Below are positions 21,190 through 34,003 of a DNA stretch of 64,000 nt, piece after piece (the first letter of the stretch is position 1; every line of letters begins with the position of its first letter). The stretch lies in assembly GCA_019055375.1 (NCBI GenBank), contig JAHQIW010007122.1:186001-250000 (forward strand), given 5' to 3'. This stretch comes from Parelaphostrongylus tenuis. Lineage: Eukaryota; Nematoda; Chromadorea; Rhabditida; Metastrongylidae. Below the pieces are notes generated by a model. That model was not told where the DNA came from, searched no databases, and worked only from the letters and a program-made list of their open reading frames with translations. A program made the translations under genes and the position numbers.

Positions 21190-22025
21190 GGTCATTTTAA
21201 CCCCAAATTTTCAGGAGTTTTTTTTTTGTTGAACAAAACTTTTTATTCCAGAATTTGAGTAATCGTTCCAAGGCTTAAATCTCAAGGATTCCGACGCTTT
21301 GCGTTGCTTTCAAAAATGCCTCTGTAGTACCTGTAGCAGCGCAATAATAAAATTATATTTCACACTCGGTTTGTTTTTTGTTTATTTATTTTAACCAAAT
21401 TTTTCACTTGGAACCCTTCTTGATCTTCACCTTGGATTTCGCAGTTCTTCGGGTTCTCACAGTAAACCTCTAGTGATACATTAAATCTCATCAAAGTTCA
21501 CAACTTGTCCCAACCGGTTTTTTGACTATGTTCGCTTTCTCTCGTTTATTTTTGTTTAGTTATTGTCCGTGTTTTGATAAACATTGTGTTCAATTCACCT
21601 GATCTCTATCGTAGGTTTCAGAGCTGTTTCTTCTATTGTAATAACCCTTTGCGTGCGGACGATGAGGGTTACTTTGACCCCCGAATTTTCAGAGGTCTTC
21701 TTTAGCTAAACAAAGCTTTTTGTCCACAGTTTAAGTGCTCATTCGAAAGCTCAAATCTCGCGTATTACGTCTGGTTGCTTGGCTTCTGAAACGCTCCTGT
21801 AATACGCTGTACCGTCAAATACAAAACTATATTCTACACTCCGTTTGCCTTCTTTGCTCAGCACAAGTCTGCAGATCGCTTTTTTTTTTGCACTAGGCTA
21901 GATTTATTCGGTAGCGCAAACCACGGCGAATTTGAAGCTCAAACTGATTCGAAACGGTTTTCATAGCGCACTATGAGAGTGGAAAGAGATTTACGTTCCA
22001 CATTCGCGGTTTTTTTTTTCCATAT
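21190..22025. other. gene-free stretch, internal repeats only
   Basis: Two diverged units begin AACCCTCTACAAACGATTAGGGTC and AACCCTTTGCGTGCGGACGA and include GACCCC..AATTTTCAG, suggesting an old tandem duplication of about 470 bases. No coding sequence seen. Confidence 0.45.
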
Positions 22026-22129
22026 AGAGCTTATATATGCACAAAAAGTATAAACTTGTAGAAAAAATCATGTTCTATCAGGCGATGCAAAGAACTCAAA
22101 GTATTTCCCGAATCAAAGAAAAAAATCTT

Positions 22130-22415
22130 TATGAGAGCGCAGCGCAGTGGTTAGAGGTGCTCTGCGTCGCACCCGAAGTCAATGGTTCGATCTCGCGCTC
22201 ATGGTTCACCAAGCCATCCATCCCTGCGGGGTCGATAAATTGGTACCAGACTGGTCTCAGACTTGTCTGGGAGGATAAGCAGCACTGACTCGGTTCAGCG
22301 AGAGGCCACCGGGAGCTATTGTAAAGGCCAGATATGCATTCAATCACCTCAAACGAAGTCTAAAATTGAGGTCGAATGCATGGCGCATCCCTCAGAGATT
22401 GATCAACGCTGAGAG
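22130..22415 (+). repeat. SINE S1 copy, well preserved
   Basis: A box AGCGCAGTGGTTAGAGGTGC and B box GGTTCGATCTCGCGC, then the complete S1 body to GATTGATCAACGCTGAGAGC. This is the best reference copy for S1 in the window. Confidence 0.9.
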
Positions 22416-22624
22416 CTTTCAAGCCTTTAGCTTCAAAATCTTTGTTGAAGAACGAAAATTGCGCGCCTTTGGCTACATCGGTTGTGCTGCCTTGCGCAAG
22501 GGGATAAATTCCGTATCTGAAATCATTGCTCAACTTCACTGAGGCTTTCATAGCTTTTTTTGGTTGTGTCAGTGATTTTTTTACTAATATTCAGTCCCAC
22601 TAAAGTTCACACGTTGTTCTAGGT

Positions 22625-22860
22625 TATATCGTATCTTTCGTTTCGAGTGTTTTCTCAAAACCACGGCTCAATTTTCAATATGCCTGATAATTATTTATTG
22701 AGCCACGCATGTCAGTGTTCTACCAATAACGCTAACTGCCCGACTGACGAGATCGCAAGATCGAAACACGTGTATAGGGCTCTATAAGTCAGCCCTCATT
22801 GACAGACCACTGACATGCGTGGCTCAAGAAATGATTATCAGGCATATTGAAAGTTCAGGT
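22625..22860. repeat. complete family I foldback with central hammerhead
   Basis: The left terminal repeat (TTTCGTTTCGAGTGTTTTCT to GAGCCACGCATGTCAGTG) and the right (CACTGACATGCGTGGCTC to CAGGCATATTGAAAGTTCAG) pair over most of about 75 bases. Bases 22702-22717 and 22808-22823 are exactly complementary. A hammerhead (22738-22780) lies at the centre, so a transcript would fold with the ribozyme at the apex. Confidence 0.88.
22738..22780 (+). ncRNA. hammerhead ribozyme, intact core (type I layout)
   Basis: In order: stem I GCCCGA, core CUGACGA, stem II GAUC with a GCAA tetraloop and GAUC, core GAAA, a short stem III (AC, loop ACGU, GU), the cleavage triplet GUA ending at 22774, then the stem I return strand UAGGGC with one G-A mismatch. 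All conserved catalytic positions match the hammerhead consensus (CUGANGA, GAAA, NUH). Self-cleavage is inferred, not shown. Confidence 0.8.
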
Positions 22861-23175
22861 TATCTCACGATGCTCACCTCATTTTCCTTTTGTTTATATA
22901 ATACTTGATTTGTTGACAATTACTGTACATCTGAAGCTTTCGGTCTCCCGCCTTCTTTTCATGACTGTGAGATCGTAGGCGCACTGTTTCATTGATATAT
23001 CAGAACTGACATCCTGATCTATTGGTTTTCTCTCAGCTTTTACTTTTCATAGAATCTTCTGTTGGTAACATCACTGGAAGCTTAAACTGTATATATTTTG
23101 ACATCTCGCTTCGTTTCCAATAAAATTTTCTCGCACAACTTTTGGATATATGTAGTCGCGGATACCTCTCTGATC

Positions 23176-23185
23176 TTTTCTTTAG
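23176..23185 (+). promoter_or_regulatory. candidate trans-splice acceptor of striatin
   Basis: A TTTTCTTTAG tract ends at 23185, 80 bases before the ATG at 23265. The position and pyrimidine content fit an SL acceptor. An in-frame TAG at 23259 closes the frame upstream of the ATG. Confidence 0.5.
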
Positions 23186-23264
23186 GTTCTTCGAAGCCAA
23201 ACCCCCGATTGGCCGGCCAAGTTTGAGATGGTGGTTGGTATGGCTGACGAAAGCCAGTTAGGTA

Positions 23265-26200
23265 ATGGGTTTACCGCAGCAGCAACAACAACAACAGCAA
23301 CAGAACGAACAGAAGGATGAACAGGTGACTTTGGGTGACTACTAATTTCTCAGCATTTTCTCTAATTTATAATCTTGATTAAAGATTGGTTATTTTTAGT
23401 ACATCGATATTGACAATTACTTTAGCATTAACACATACGAATTCAATAACATTCAAATCTCTAGTTTCTTTTGAGCGTTTTGTTGATATTGCGTCGTTCC
23501 ATAAGTTCTTGCACTGAAGTAGTAAACACTAAATTCATCAGTCAGAAGTAATACAAATTGCATGGTTTCGATGTCATTCAACTGCGCATTTTTGTGCGAA
23601 TATTCTGGTATACAACAAGACTATACTTTTTCTAACATGGACTTGTCGTAGAAACAAATTCGTTTGCTAATCCATGCACAAGTGGCGCGTAGAGAAAAAG
23701 GCTAGTGAAGCGGTGTGCAAGAATCAATGGAGCTTTCTGTGAACGGCCCAAGCAACACTGATTCTCCAGACTGCTATTTCCAACTTCAAACCTCGCGATC
23801 CACTTCCTAGCTGTCCTTTCTGCAACCGTATCATCGTCTCAAGCTTCATCAATCTTGCTCGCCGCTTCACTAACAATCTCTCTTACGCGCCATTCGTGCA
23901 CGAGTAGCAAGCGAATTTGCTCTTAAGACAGATCTATCCTATAGGAAGTAAAGGCATGTTGTAAGTCAAAATGTTCACAAAAAAAAAAGAATTGCGCATT
24001 TGAATGGCACCAAAATTATTCAATTTTAATAACTTCTGGTAAAGAACTTTGGTGTTTATTGCGCTAGTGCCAAAACTTTTGTTTTTCTTGAACACATTCA
24101 AAATTGTCAGTACATGCTTTATATAAAATATCATACAATAATTTTGAGTTCTTGTTGAACAATCTATTGAAAAAAATTGAAGATATTTGGCTTAATCAAC
24201 AAAGTATATGAGTTTGATTGGTAATGCCGAAGTAAAGTAATTTTGATTTTATCATATCTATTATTTCTTTTGCTGTTTTCAAGTCTCTTAAGCCATTTAT
24301 GTACCAGTTATGTACGTATATTTGTACACTGCATACATTCATACATATATACACATCTATGCAACTTACACATGCATAAATGTATATATATACCTATACA
24401 TGTGTATATATGCATGTATATATACATATACACATATATACGCATGCATCTGCACATGCGCGTGCACATGTATAAGCATATATATATATATGTATATACA
24501 TGCGTACATACGCATATACGTTTACATGCATGTACACACGCACGTGTACATGTATGCGTACATATGTGTATATATCAACGTATATAGACATATATGAGGC
24601 GAAGGAGAAAAAAAAGAACATGTTACATCTGAATTTGAATTAGCTTAGAGGTTTCTTGGGTTTGAATTTTATGTAATCTCTCTAGGAGAACTGTTGTCGC
24701 GTGCGCTTATTTTATAATCGTATTTCTTTATCTCATCGTTTTTCCCCTCTTCACTAGGATATATATCATTCCTAGAAAGTTGTTCGTTAATCATATTTAT
24801 GAAGGAATACACTATTACACAATTCTTCTACTTGATGAATCATCATTACTTTGCTACACTAGAGCATTATACGGCATTATACAATTCACATTAATAATAG
24901 TAATAACAAAGAAGATATTAGTATTTGGCAGATAATTTTGAAGTAAGTCATTTTTAATAGGACGCGGATGTTAACCAATAACGCAATTATGGAAACTAAT
25001 TTCAAAAGCGTTGCAAAAAAATCATGAAGTTCCAGAGTCGTCGTCCACCCTACACAATGCATGGCGTTCTACACTTTTTACAACATGAGTGGAGCAAGTA
25101 CGAGATGGAGAAGGCTAAGTGGGAAATGGAAAGAGCTGAAATGCAGGTGTGTATTTCAAGAGTTCTTTATTTTTCATATAGCGGTTAACTTGGTTATGTT
25201 GTTATCTGCTTTATATTGGTTAGGCTCGCATAAGTTTTCTGCAAGGAGAGAGAAAAGGCCAAGAAAACCTTAAGGCTGATCTGATTAGACGGATAAAGAT
25301 GCTCGAGTATTGTATAAAACAGGAGAGGTACGCTGAATTACGATAGTTGATCTACTGTATTGGAAATTCTTATATAATTTTGCATTCGGGTGAACAATCT
25401 TTTTTGCTGTTGTTGTAGAGCTAAGAATTACCGCCTCACTCATAATGGCGAGGATCCACCTGAATATGAAGAGACAGAAAATGAGAACACAAATGGTAAG
25501 CCTAAGCAACCATTCAGTAGCTTCTTGTGATTCTTCAGTATTAAGACTGATTTATAGAGGTCATTGCTCCAACGGAAGTCGATGCATACGCTACCGAAGG
25601 AGGCAGTGCTCTCGGATGGAAACAAGGTCGACAACTGCTCAAACAATATTTACAGGTCCCCTTTTCAATATCCGACTTATGTGCCGTATTATTCTTGTAT
25701 CTATGCGAATAGTTCCACTTGATACCTCTTTATATATACGTAGAATGCGAGTGTATACATACACATACGTATGTATATATACGTATTTTGCAGATGTGCA
25801 AGTAGCTGTGTGTTCTATGTGAGCATTGTGTATATGTGAGCTGTTTAGGAAATTGGCTACAGCGAACAGATACTTGATGTGCGCTCTTTTCGAGTCAAAA
25901 ATCTCTTGGGACTGATTCCTCAGGTTTGTTACTTGTCGTCCTCGGAGATGAACAATTTTTGGTCAAGTTCATATGCGAGAGCGAACAATGTCCTCGGAAG
26001 AGATGTATTAGACCAGCATTCTTGCTCAACATTGTTCGTTAATTCTTATCATCATGTTATATGCGTAGAACTTTAATCATGATCATGATCTCGTTTGATT
26101 TGTGAAACTATTTCCGGTTTCAGGCATCTCGTTTTAGCTTTCATGTTGGCGTTGATTTAGGGTGATTGGCCATCAAATGAACGTGGTTCGGGGAAAGATT

Positions 26201-29200
26201 CCAGCGGCCAGAAGAAGGAAATTGATAGGTAGTATTTTTTTGTGTGAATTTGTCAGTAGCTGCCGTAAAGTAATATCCCCATCAATTATGCATAGTGTTT
26301 TCATTAATCTTTAGTCAATGGGATCTAAGTACGGATTTCATCTGCGGGGGTGTAAAAAACTAGTTTGTCTGCCTACCAACTCTTTACTCTTGAGTTGAAT
26401 TTGTACCGTATAAGCAAAATTAAACATCTAGTTCTGGAGAGGTGTAAAAGGACGGTAGTTAGAGATGTCTGTCATACATGTGGTTAGTGCAACCACACTT
26501 ACAAGCCATACCACTGTATTTTTGTTTTTGGCAAATAGATCAAAGTTTTTTTTGGAAAAACGTCTAGCGACAGTACTCAGAGGCCACCTCGTTAAGATCC
26601 AGCAGGTCCTAAGGATGGAAAAATTCCGGAGCAGCAACAGAACCCACGCGCAAATCAGAAGGCTGCGAATGATTGACGTTGGACAAGCAGTCGAATAAAA
26701 GGTGCTTCGGAATCACGAATCACGTGAAGTACGACGTATATATGTGATATATATGAAGACATGAACGCGTCTGACTCAGTGGTTGAAGATACTCTGCGAC
26801 ACACACGTTTGATCAATGTATGGTCGATGGTACTATCTCACACTCAAGGCTCATCAAGCTTTCTATCTCTTGGATCGCTATTTGGAACTAGACTTGTTTT
26901 CTGAGGATTGCAGCATACATTGTAGGCGACCACGAGTTCTTGTAAAGGACACGTATGCATTCAGTCGTTCTCAAACGATGCTAGATAAGGACGAAGGTAT
27001 GGCGCATTTCTCAGGAGTTGGTCAGCACTGAAAGCCTTATCTTTTATCCTTTATATGTATACGTATATCCATCCATACTGCGTACGTCATATACATGTTT
27101 ACGTATACATGCACACACGTATAGGTATATATACGTGTATACATGTGTGTATATTCAATACATATACATGTACCCCTTTTGTACCGGTGGACGAGGAAAA
27201 GGGCCCATCTTTTAGACTTAACGGTTATCCCTGCTACGTATGATCAGAGAACTTGTCGCTACGCAAGGGAGATGAATGAACTCTTGGAGTAATTGAAGGT
27301 ACACTCGAAAGGTTAGTGCTAGGAATATTTACTAATGAGAGAAAGGATTCGAAGTTCTGACCTACGTTAACGATCGAAGATTAGAGATGCTTTTTTTCGC
27401 GCCAGGCTATCAAAGATGAGATGAGCCGGGCACGTACTGCGCTACAACGATAACCTATGGACGGAAATCCTTACCGATTGGATTCCTCAGGATGGCAAGC
27501 GTTCTATAAGAATACCACCGACCCGATGGTATGATTTCTTCACAAAAAGCCTGAAAAAAAACCTCATCGAACTCCTAGATGAGGGAGACCCAATGGGCCA
27601 CTTCTACATGCGACAGAGAAAAATGGAAGTGTTACAGGTGCCCTGTCAAGTCACGGTCAACGGGACCACAGATATGTATATGTATATATATATGTATTAT
27701 ATATATATACATATATACATAAATACGCATGTATATGTATACGAACCCATGTATGTATGAGTTATAGGCGTAAATACACGTATATATATATGGAACTGCT
27801 GCCCGTTCTTTGATAGGATGGGGCAATCGATTACACTTGTTCTTTTTGCTCTTCTATGGCATTCCGATTAGCGTTCTTTTGCTGTTTTGGTTAGGTCTGA
27901 ATGTATAAATAATGAGCATGCGGTGAGCTGTGTTGTTCATTATTCCTCATAGAACCTCATGTTCCTTTTGCCATGCTCTGTCCATACTCCCATCTGTGAC
28001 ATAATGAGGTAGACTACAGCAGCTTCGTACTAAGTTCTGTCATATCTCATTTTTATACGTATTAGTTTAGTGACTCCGAACCTGACGAACATGACGTCCC
28101 TAGAGTAGGATTGGACTCTGACGCCGCAGAAGCCCTCGAAAAGTTCGATTTTCTTCATGAACAATCCTCTGGTGGTGGTGGAGGATCTGATGACTGGGCA
28201 GCTGTTGATCAGAATGCTTTTGATCGCTTAAAAGAAAAGTACAAGTATGTACAGAATACTGTTTTTTTTGCGGTTATCGCTCCATCGCTATCTTTCAGAA
28301 GTGCCAAACGCAATAAGAAGAATTCTGGAAGCATAGACGATCCGGAAGAGAAGAGGCGTAGCTTAAGTATGTTTGATATTATCTATAAATGCTAATATGC
28401 AGTGATAATTCATAAGCATGACAGAGTGCGTCCATGAAATGCACGCGTTTCCTCGGCTTTCAATTGATTGTTTGATAGTCATTCGGATTTTGAGCAGCGG
28501 TGATTTCAGCTATATATTTTGTTCTCAAAGGAACCTTTTGATACACCGTAGCAGTAAAAGTAATTTTATATTCCGCACTCTATTTTCATTGTTTTTCCTG
28601 CTGAAACCCTTTCAGTAGATTTTTTCTAAACTAGCAGTAGTCATTCGATAGCACCAATCTCAAATATTCTGATACAGTGTTTGATTTTCAAAAAAGTGTA
28701 TATATAGCACTGTTAGAAAAAGAAGATCACGTTACTCTCTGGTTTTTTTTCTAAAGGTGAGAAATTTATGCATGTAACATATATATATATATATGTATGT
28801 ATATATATGTATATATATGTATATGTATGTATATATATGTATATATGATACATATATATAATGCATGTACATGCGCATACATATATGTATATATATGTAC
28901 CTATGTATACATGTGTATATACATGTATGTGCCTATATGTACACACATGAACACAAGTATATGTATATGTGTGCCTCAGAAGCATCTGATCACGTAGAGA
29001 AAATTATGGAGTATCACAGTTATACGAAAAACCTAAAAGTCTCCTCAAAATAGAGAAGAAAAAACTGTAATAAAGTGACGAAAATTGCGCACAGCTTGCG
29101 AATCGCGCTGCGCTGTCGAATAATTGCCGTCTCCAAGGTTAATCACTAAAGTGGTCGTCTTCTTTGTGAGACTGTTGACTTTTCACGGAGGATGAATAGT

Positions 29201-32200
29201 GTTCAGATGACACCATCATGTCCTCGACAAATTCTGTCGGTGGTAATCCAGCGGCAGGAATGCGAGGAAAGCGCGGAGATTTCATGGACATCAACGATGC
29301 CCTTGGACTAGCACCTGATGAAAATATCGACATTAAAGATGATTTCATCATCGAAGTCAGTTCGTTCATGTCCTTATTTCTACTCTTTTTTCCGGAATAT
29401 TTTCTTGTCAAATTTGTTAAAATGAAAGTTAAGAAATCTCAAGTTAGATATGTTCATTATGGAACGGTGCTACATTCTTTGAACACTTCGTTAGTTGGAT
29501 TGTAGTGAACAAGCAATTCATTAGCCGTGTTGTGACATTCCAGGTGTTTGTTTTTAGGAAGACTAGAAGTGTAAGCCATTTTTATGTAACTGTCACTTGT
29601 CGGGAGTGTTAGCTACATAGATTTCATAAATATCTATCAAAATAAGAAGAAATGAGATAAATTATGTTCTTCCAAGATCACTTAGATAGTCGTTTTTTCA
29701 CAGGATGATGAGGAATCCCTTCGTGCTGCAAAGTGGACAGTGAAAATGACATTACGCTCACATCTAGACGCAATTCGAGCTATGCAGGTGCCATTGTCTT
29801 TCCGCATTTTATATTGAGAACTATTTCATATAGAGGGTATGTGGTTTTTTCATCTTTGTCGACCTAATTTGCGTTTTAGTTCCATCCTGTCCAACCTGTT
29901 TTGATAACAGCAGGAGAGGATGGTACTGCAAAACTTTGGAACCTCGATGGGGGTAAAGATAAATCAGGTACAGTTGTTGATAAGATGATATTCATATCTT
30001 TTTCTTTTGTCCTTTCTGAGTGTCCTTTGCTTACTACGCCATATTAATTGTTTTTTTTTGTTCTATTAAGGAAGCGGAGGCGATGTTGAACCTGTGTATA
30101 CATTTCGTGGTCATCTGGGTCCTGTGCTTTGTATGGACCTTTCTCCCACCGGCGATCATTTATTTACAGGTTCTTTTTATCATTCTGTGAATTTAAGAAT
30201 ATATAGTTGAGTCCACTTTCCTAGATAATTTATTGGGGCAATGTACTTTTGGGCGGTTGGTAAGATGTGGTTTTTAAAGTTATTGGGTCTTTAAAGTTTA
30301 CTGAGCTTTCATGAAGGTACTGAGTCTTCATCATGTTGAGTACATATGAATTTGCAAGCGGATAAGACTGTAAACAAGACTTTGCCTCAATTAAGGAAAT
30401 TTGTAAAATTTTAATCAGTCAGGGAAAGTTTCAAGTAGAGTCAATTAAGAACATCCCAGAAATTTATAAAATTTCTAACGCGATCGAGGTATCTTACCTA
30501 TGTTTTATTTGAGAAAACATCTCTTTTTCCTTTGAAGAGAGCCGTCTTTTTAATTTCATTGCTACTCAACAAACTAGCCTTAGCCGAAAAAAAAATTGAG
30601 GACTTTCAAATTCTCAATTTCTTGGGGGTAGAAATAAAACTGAATTTTCGAAGTTCTACAAATAAATAATAGTTCTTCTCCGCATTAGTAGGGATCGCTA
30701 TGAACTCAGACAAATTTATACATGTACTTTCAAATATCCACACTTGAATCCGTGCAGCAAGGACGTATTCACCGCATACGCACATGGTTTGGATTTGTAT
30801 CCGAGGTTAACAAAGTCTACCATCCATTCCGGATTGACTCTCTGATGCCGGACAAGTTTGGAAACATATGAAACCCTGATGTGGTACTTTTGTAGATCGC
30901 CTTGAGTCATTCTGTGGGTTAATTATACGTCAATAACTTCTACATTAGTTGATTGCTTAATCGTATCACAGAGTGCTGTCTAAACTCAACGCTACACACG
31001 CTCATCCAAAAATGTGGCATTTATGAGAATCTCGTGATTTTTGGGGCAATAAAATCTTTCTGCTCATTTATCCCATTAGAGACACGGCGACGACATCACA
31101 TTAGGTTGCTGAATTAGTGGTGATGAGGCTCATTTCCGATTTGATGGATAAAAGGAAGCATCTATGGAAACATTATGGTTGATGTTTGACTATGTATCAT
31201 TCACTAAGAATGACAGGAGACATCTGTACGTGATCGTCACGTGCAGGAAGAGAAGGGTTCTTCAAAACCAGAATCTTATAATCGTGCTAGGACAGATGCA
31301 TTGAAAAAAATAATGATGCCTCAGTAGTGCTTGTTGACATAACGCTTTGATGATGTTGCACGTCAGAAGAACATGCTTTTGACGTGTAAGCTACTTCTTT
31401 GTAAATCAGATTGTGGCTTGTGATAATCGTTTTTCCCATACCGTATCACTCAAGCATATTCCACAAACGCGTGGAAGGTTCTATTGTGACAAGGCATGAA
31501 ATTTTTACGGAACGTTTCTTGTGCTATTTTCTACACAGGGAACATGACCGCCGGTTAAATGTAGCGCTTGTTTACTCTGAAAGTTCCTTTTTCCTGGAAA
31601 GTTTTGAAAATTAAAGAAATACTTTACTGGGACCACCTCCGGTGTATCTGCGTAAGTGAAATATCGATCTGATACGAAACAATTGCGAAAAAGTTTAGTG
31701 AAAATGGAGCAGTTGTTAATGAATGTAGTTGAATCAATGCAATTTCTACTAAATGATCTGCTACATTTGCGTGACATCAATACTCGTTGTCACGAATGTG
31801 AAAGAGTGGCTCTATTTTCTTTCGAAAGAAATAACATGTTGCGATTGTTGAAGTTCAGGTGGAAGAGATGGAGTCATCTGTTGTTGGAACGTACCCAGCA
31901 CAACCAACGATCCATATGAAGCTTACGGTAAGTTACGCAGTTGGTTTTTTTTTTCAAAAATCAAATTCAGAATTAGAATGAAATTTAGTCAATTGAAATT
32001 GGACTTGACAGATTATGATTTACAGATCCTAAAGTGTTGACTGAACGCTTACGTGGCCATAAAGACGCAATTTGGTCTATTGCCTATCATTCTTCTGACA
32101 ATCGTTTGGTTTCTTCATCGTCTGACGGCACGTGTGAAGCTGTGGGAACCAGGTATGTAACTCTTTATCCTTGTGTGTTTTTTTTTCAGTTCATCGCCAA

Positions 32201-33937
32201 GGTGGAGTCATATTTTAAGGAAATTTCGGTGAACCTCTGCTTCGCTCTGTAGAGGCTCCATCACCTGGCCTTATTCCAACGTCTGTTGATTTCGTATCCA
32301 CTGAGCCAAGTCAGCTTCTTATTGCATACACATCGTCAGCTGCGAATATCATCGATATTGAGACGGGTTCCACTATCCTTTCATTTGATTTTGGTGAAGG
32401 TTTGTTGAGATTGTATCGCTTGGCTTTCATCAGGTCGTCAGATATAACTCAAATCTTGGGCTTATGTCCGTTTTTTAAGACGTAATTCCTGGAAGCGGTA
32501 TAACACGGATCCTTTCTCATCCGACAATGCCTTTAACCATTACTGCTGGTGACGATCGTAAAATTCGCTACTTTGATAACAATACAGGTCTGTTCAGAAG
32601 GATGTGGGCTTTAATATTAAGTTATAGATAACATTCTTCGTAAGTTGCAAGTTGGATGCGGTCAACACCGTACTTTATTTAGGAAAGCTTACTCACAGTG
32701 CTGTTGCGCATGTTGAAGGAATTTCTTCATTGGCGATTGATCCAAATGGACTCTACCTTTTATCTGGAAGTCACGACGGTAGTCTAAGGATGTGGAACAT
32801 GGAGAAGCGCGTATGTCTTCAGGTCGGTGTCAACGCGATCATTACAAAAAATTTCTGTCCCCTTATAGATCCTATCCTTAGCAAAAGTTTCTGTTCCCTT
32901 ATAAACTATCAGCGGCAGCATGTACATATATATATTATATATATATATAATATATATATATATATTATATATATATATATATTTTGGGAGCTTGCCACCG
33001 AGAGGCTAATGATGCTCAACGCGGAGATGACGCCCTTCCCCCCCCCTCCAACGCCCGGCATCGATAACCACCGCTTACGGTGCACCTCAGCCTGGCTATC
33101 CTGCGGATTGCAAGGAGACGTGCTCCACTAGTATTTTTACGACGTCCTTGGAGATGTACACAGATGTGTATATGCATATATGATACATGCGTGGTATATA
33201 TACATGTACATGTATGTCTATATTTACATATGCATGTGTGTACACATGTGTATATATGTATGCATATGTACGCATAAATGCGCAGTTATGCGCATGTATG
33301 CATATATAATTGTATATATATATATATATATATTTATTTATTAGGTCGTTCCATAAGATTTGTATCAGAGCAATAAATACCAGATTTATCAGCCAGAAAT
33401 AATTAGAATAACATAATTTTGGTATCGTTCAATGGCGCATTTTCTTGCAGACATTCTGGTATACAGCTTGGTTCAAAGTAAAGCAGTGGTGGGAATAGTA
33501 GCTTGTTACTCATACACGAACGATGCGTAGGACAGAATGCTAGTAAAGTGGGCGCGCAAGACTGATGGAGCTTGGGGCGATGATACGGACGCAGAAAGGA
33601 CGGTTAGAAAGTGCTTCTCGAAATTCAAAGCCGGATTGAACATTCTCTTGCGCGCCGCTTCACTAGCGTTTTTCCCCTACGCTCCATTCGTGCATGAGAA
33701 ACTAACGAATTTGTTCCCATAACAGCTCTATCTTAAAGCAAGTTTGGGCAAGTTGTATACTTTTTTTGTTCGCAAGGAAATGCGCAATTGAACATTACTA
33801 AAACCATACAATTATATTTATTCTGATCAAGAACTTTGGTGTTTATCACTTTAATGCCAAACTCGTGGAACAAGATAATATATACCTAAGCATAAGTATA
33901 TATGTATATATGCATATACGTATATATATGTGTTTTC

Positions 33938-34003
<66 letters not shown>

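Noticed and set aside
24310..24621. Open frames rich in YI, HI and CI on both strands
   Set aside because: They are an artefact of the alternating TA/CA/TG tract inside a striatin intron.
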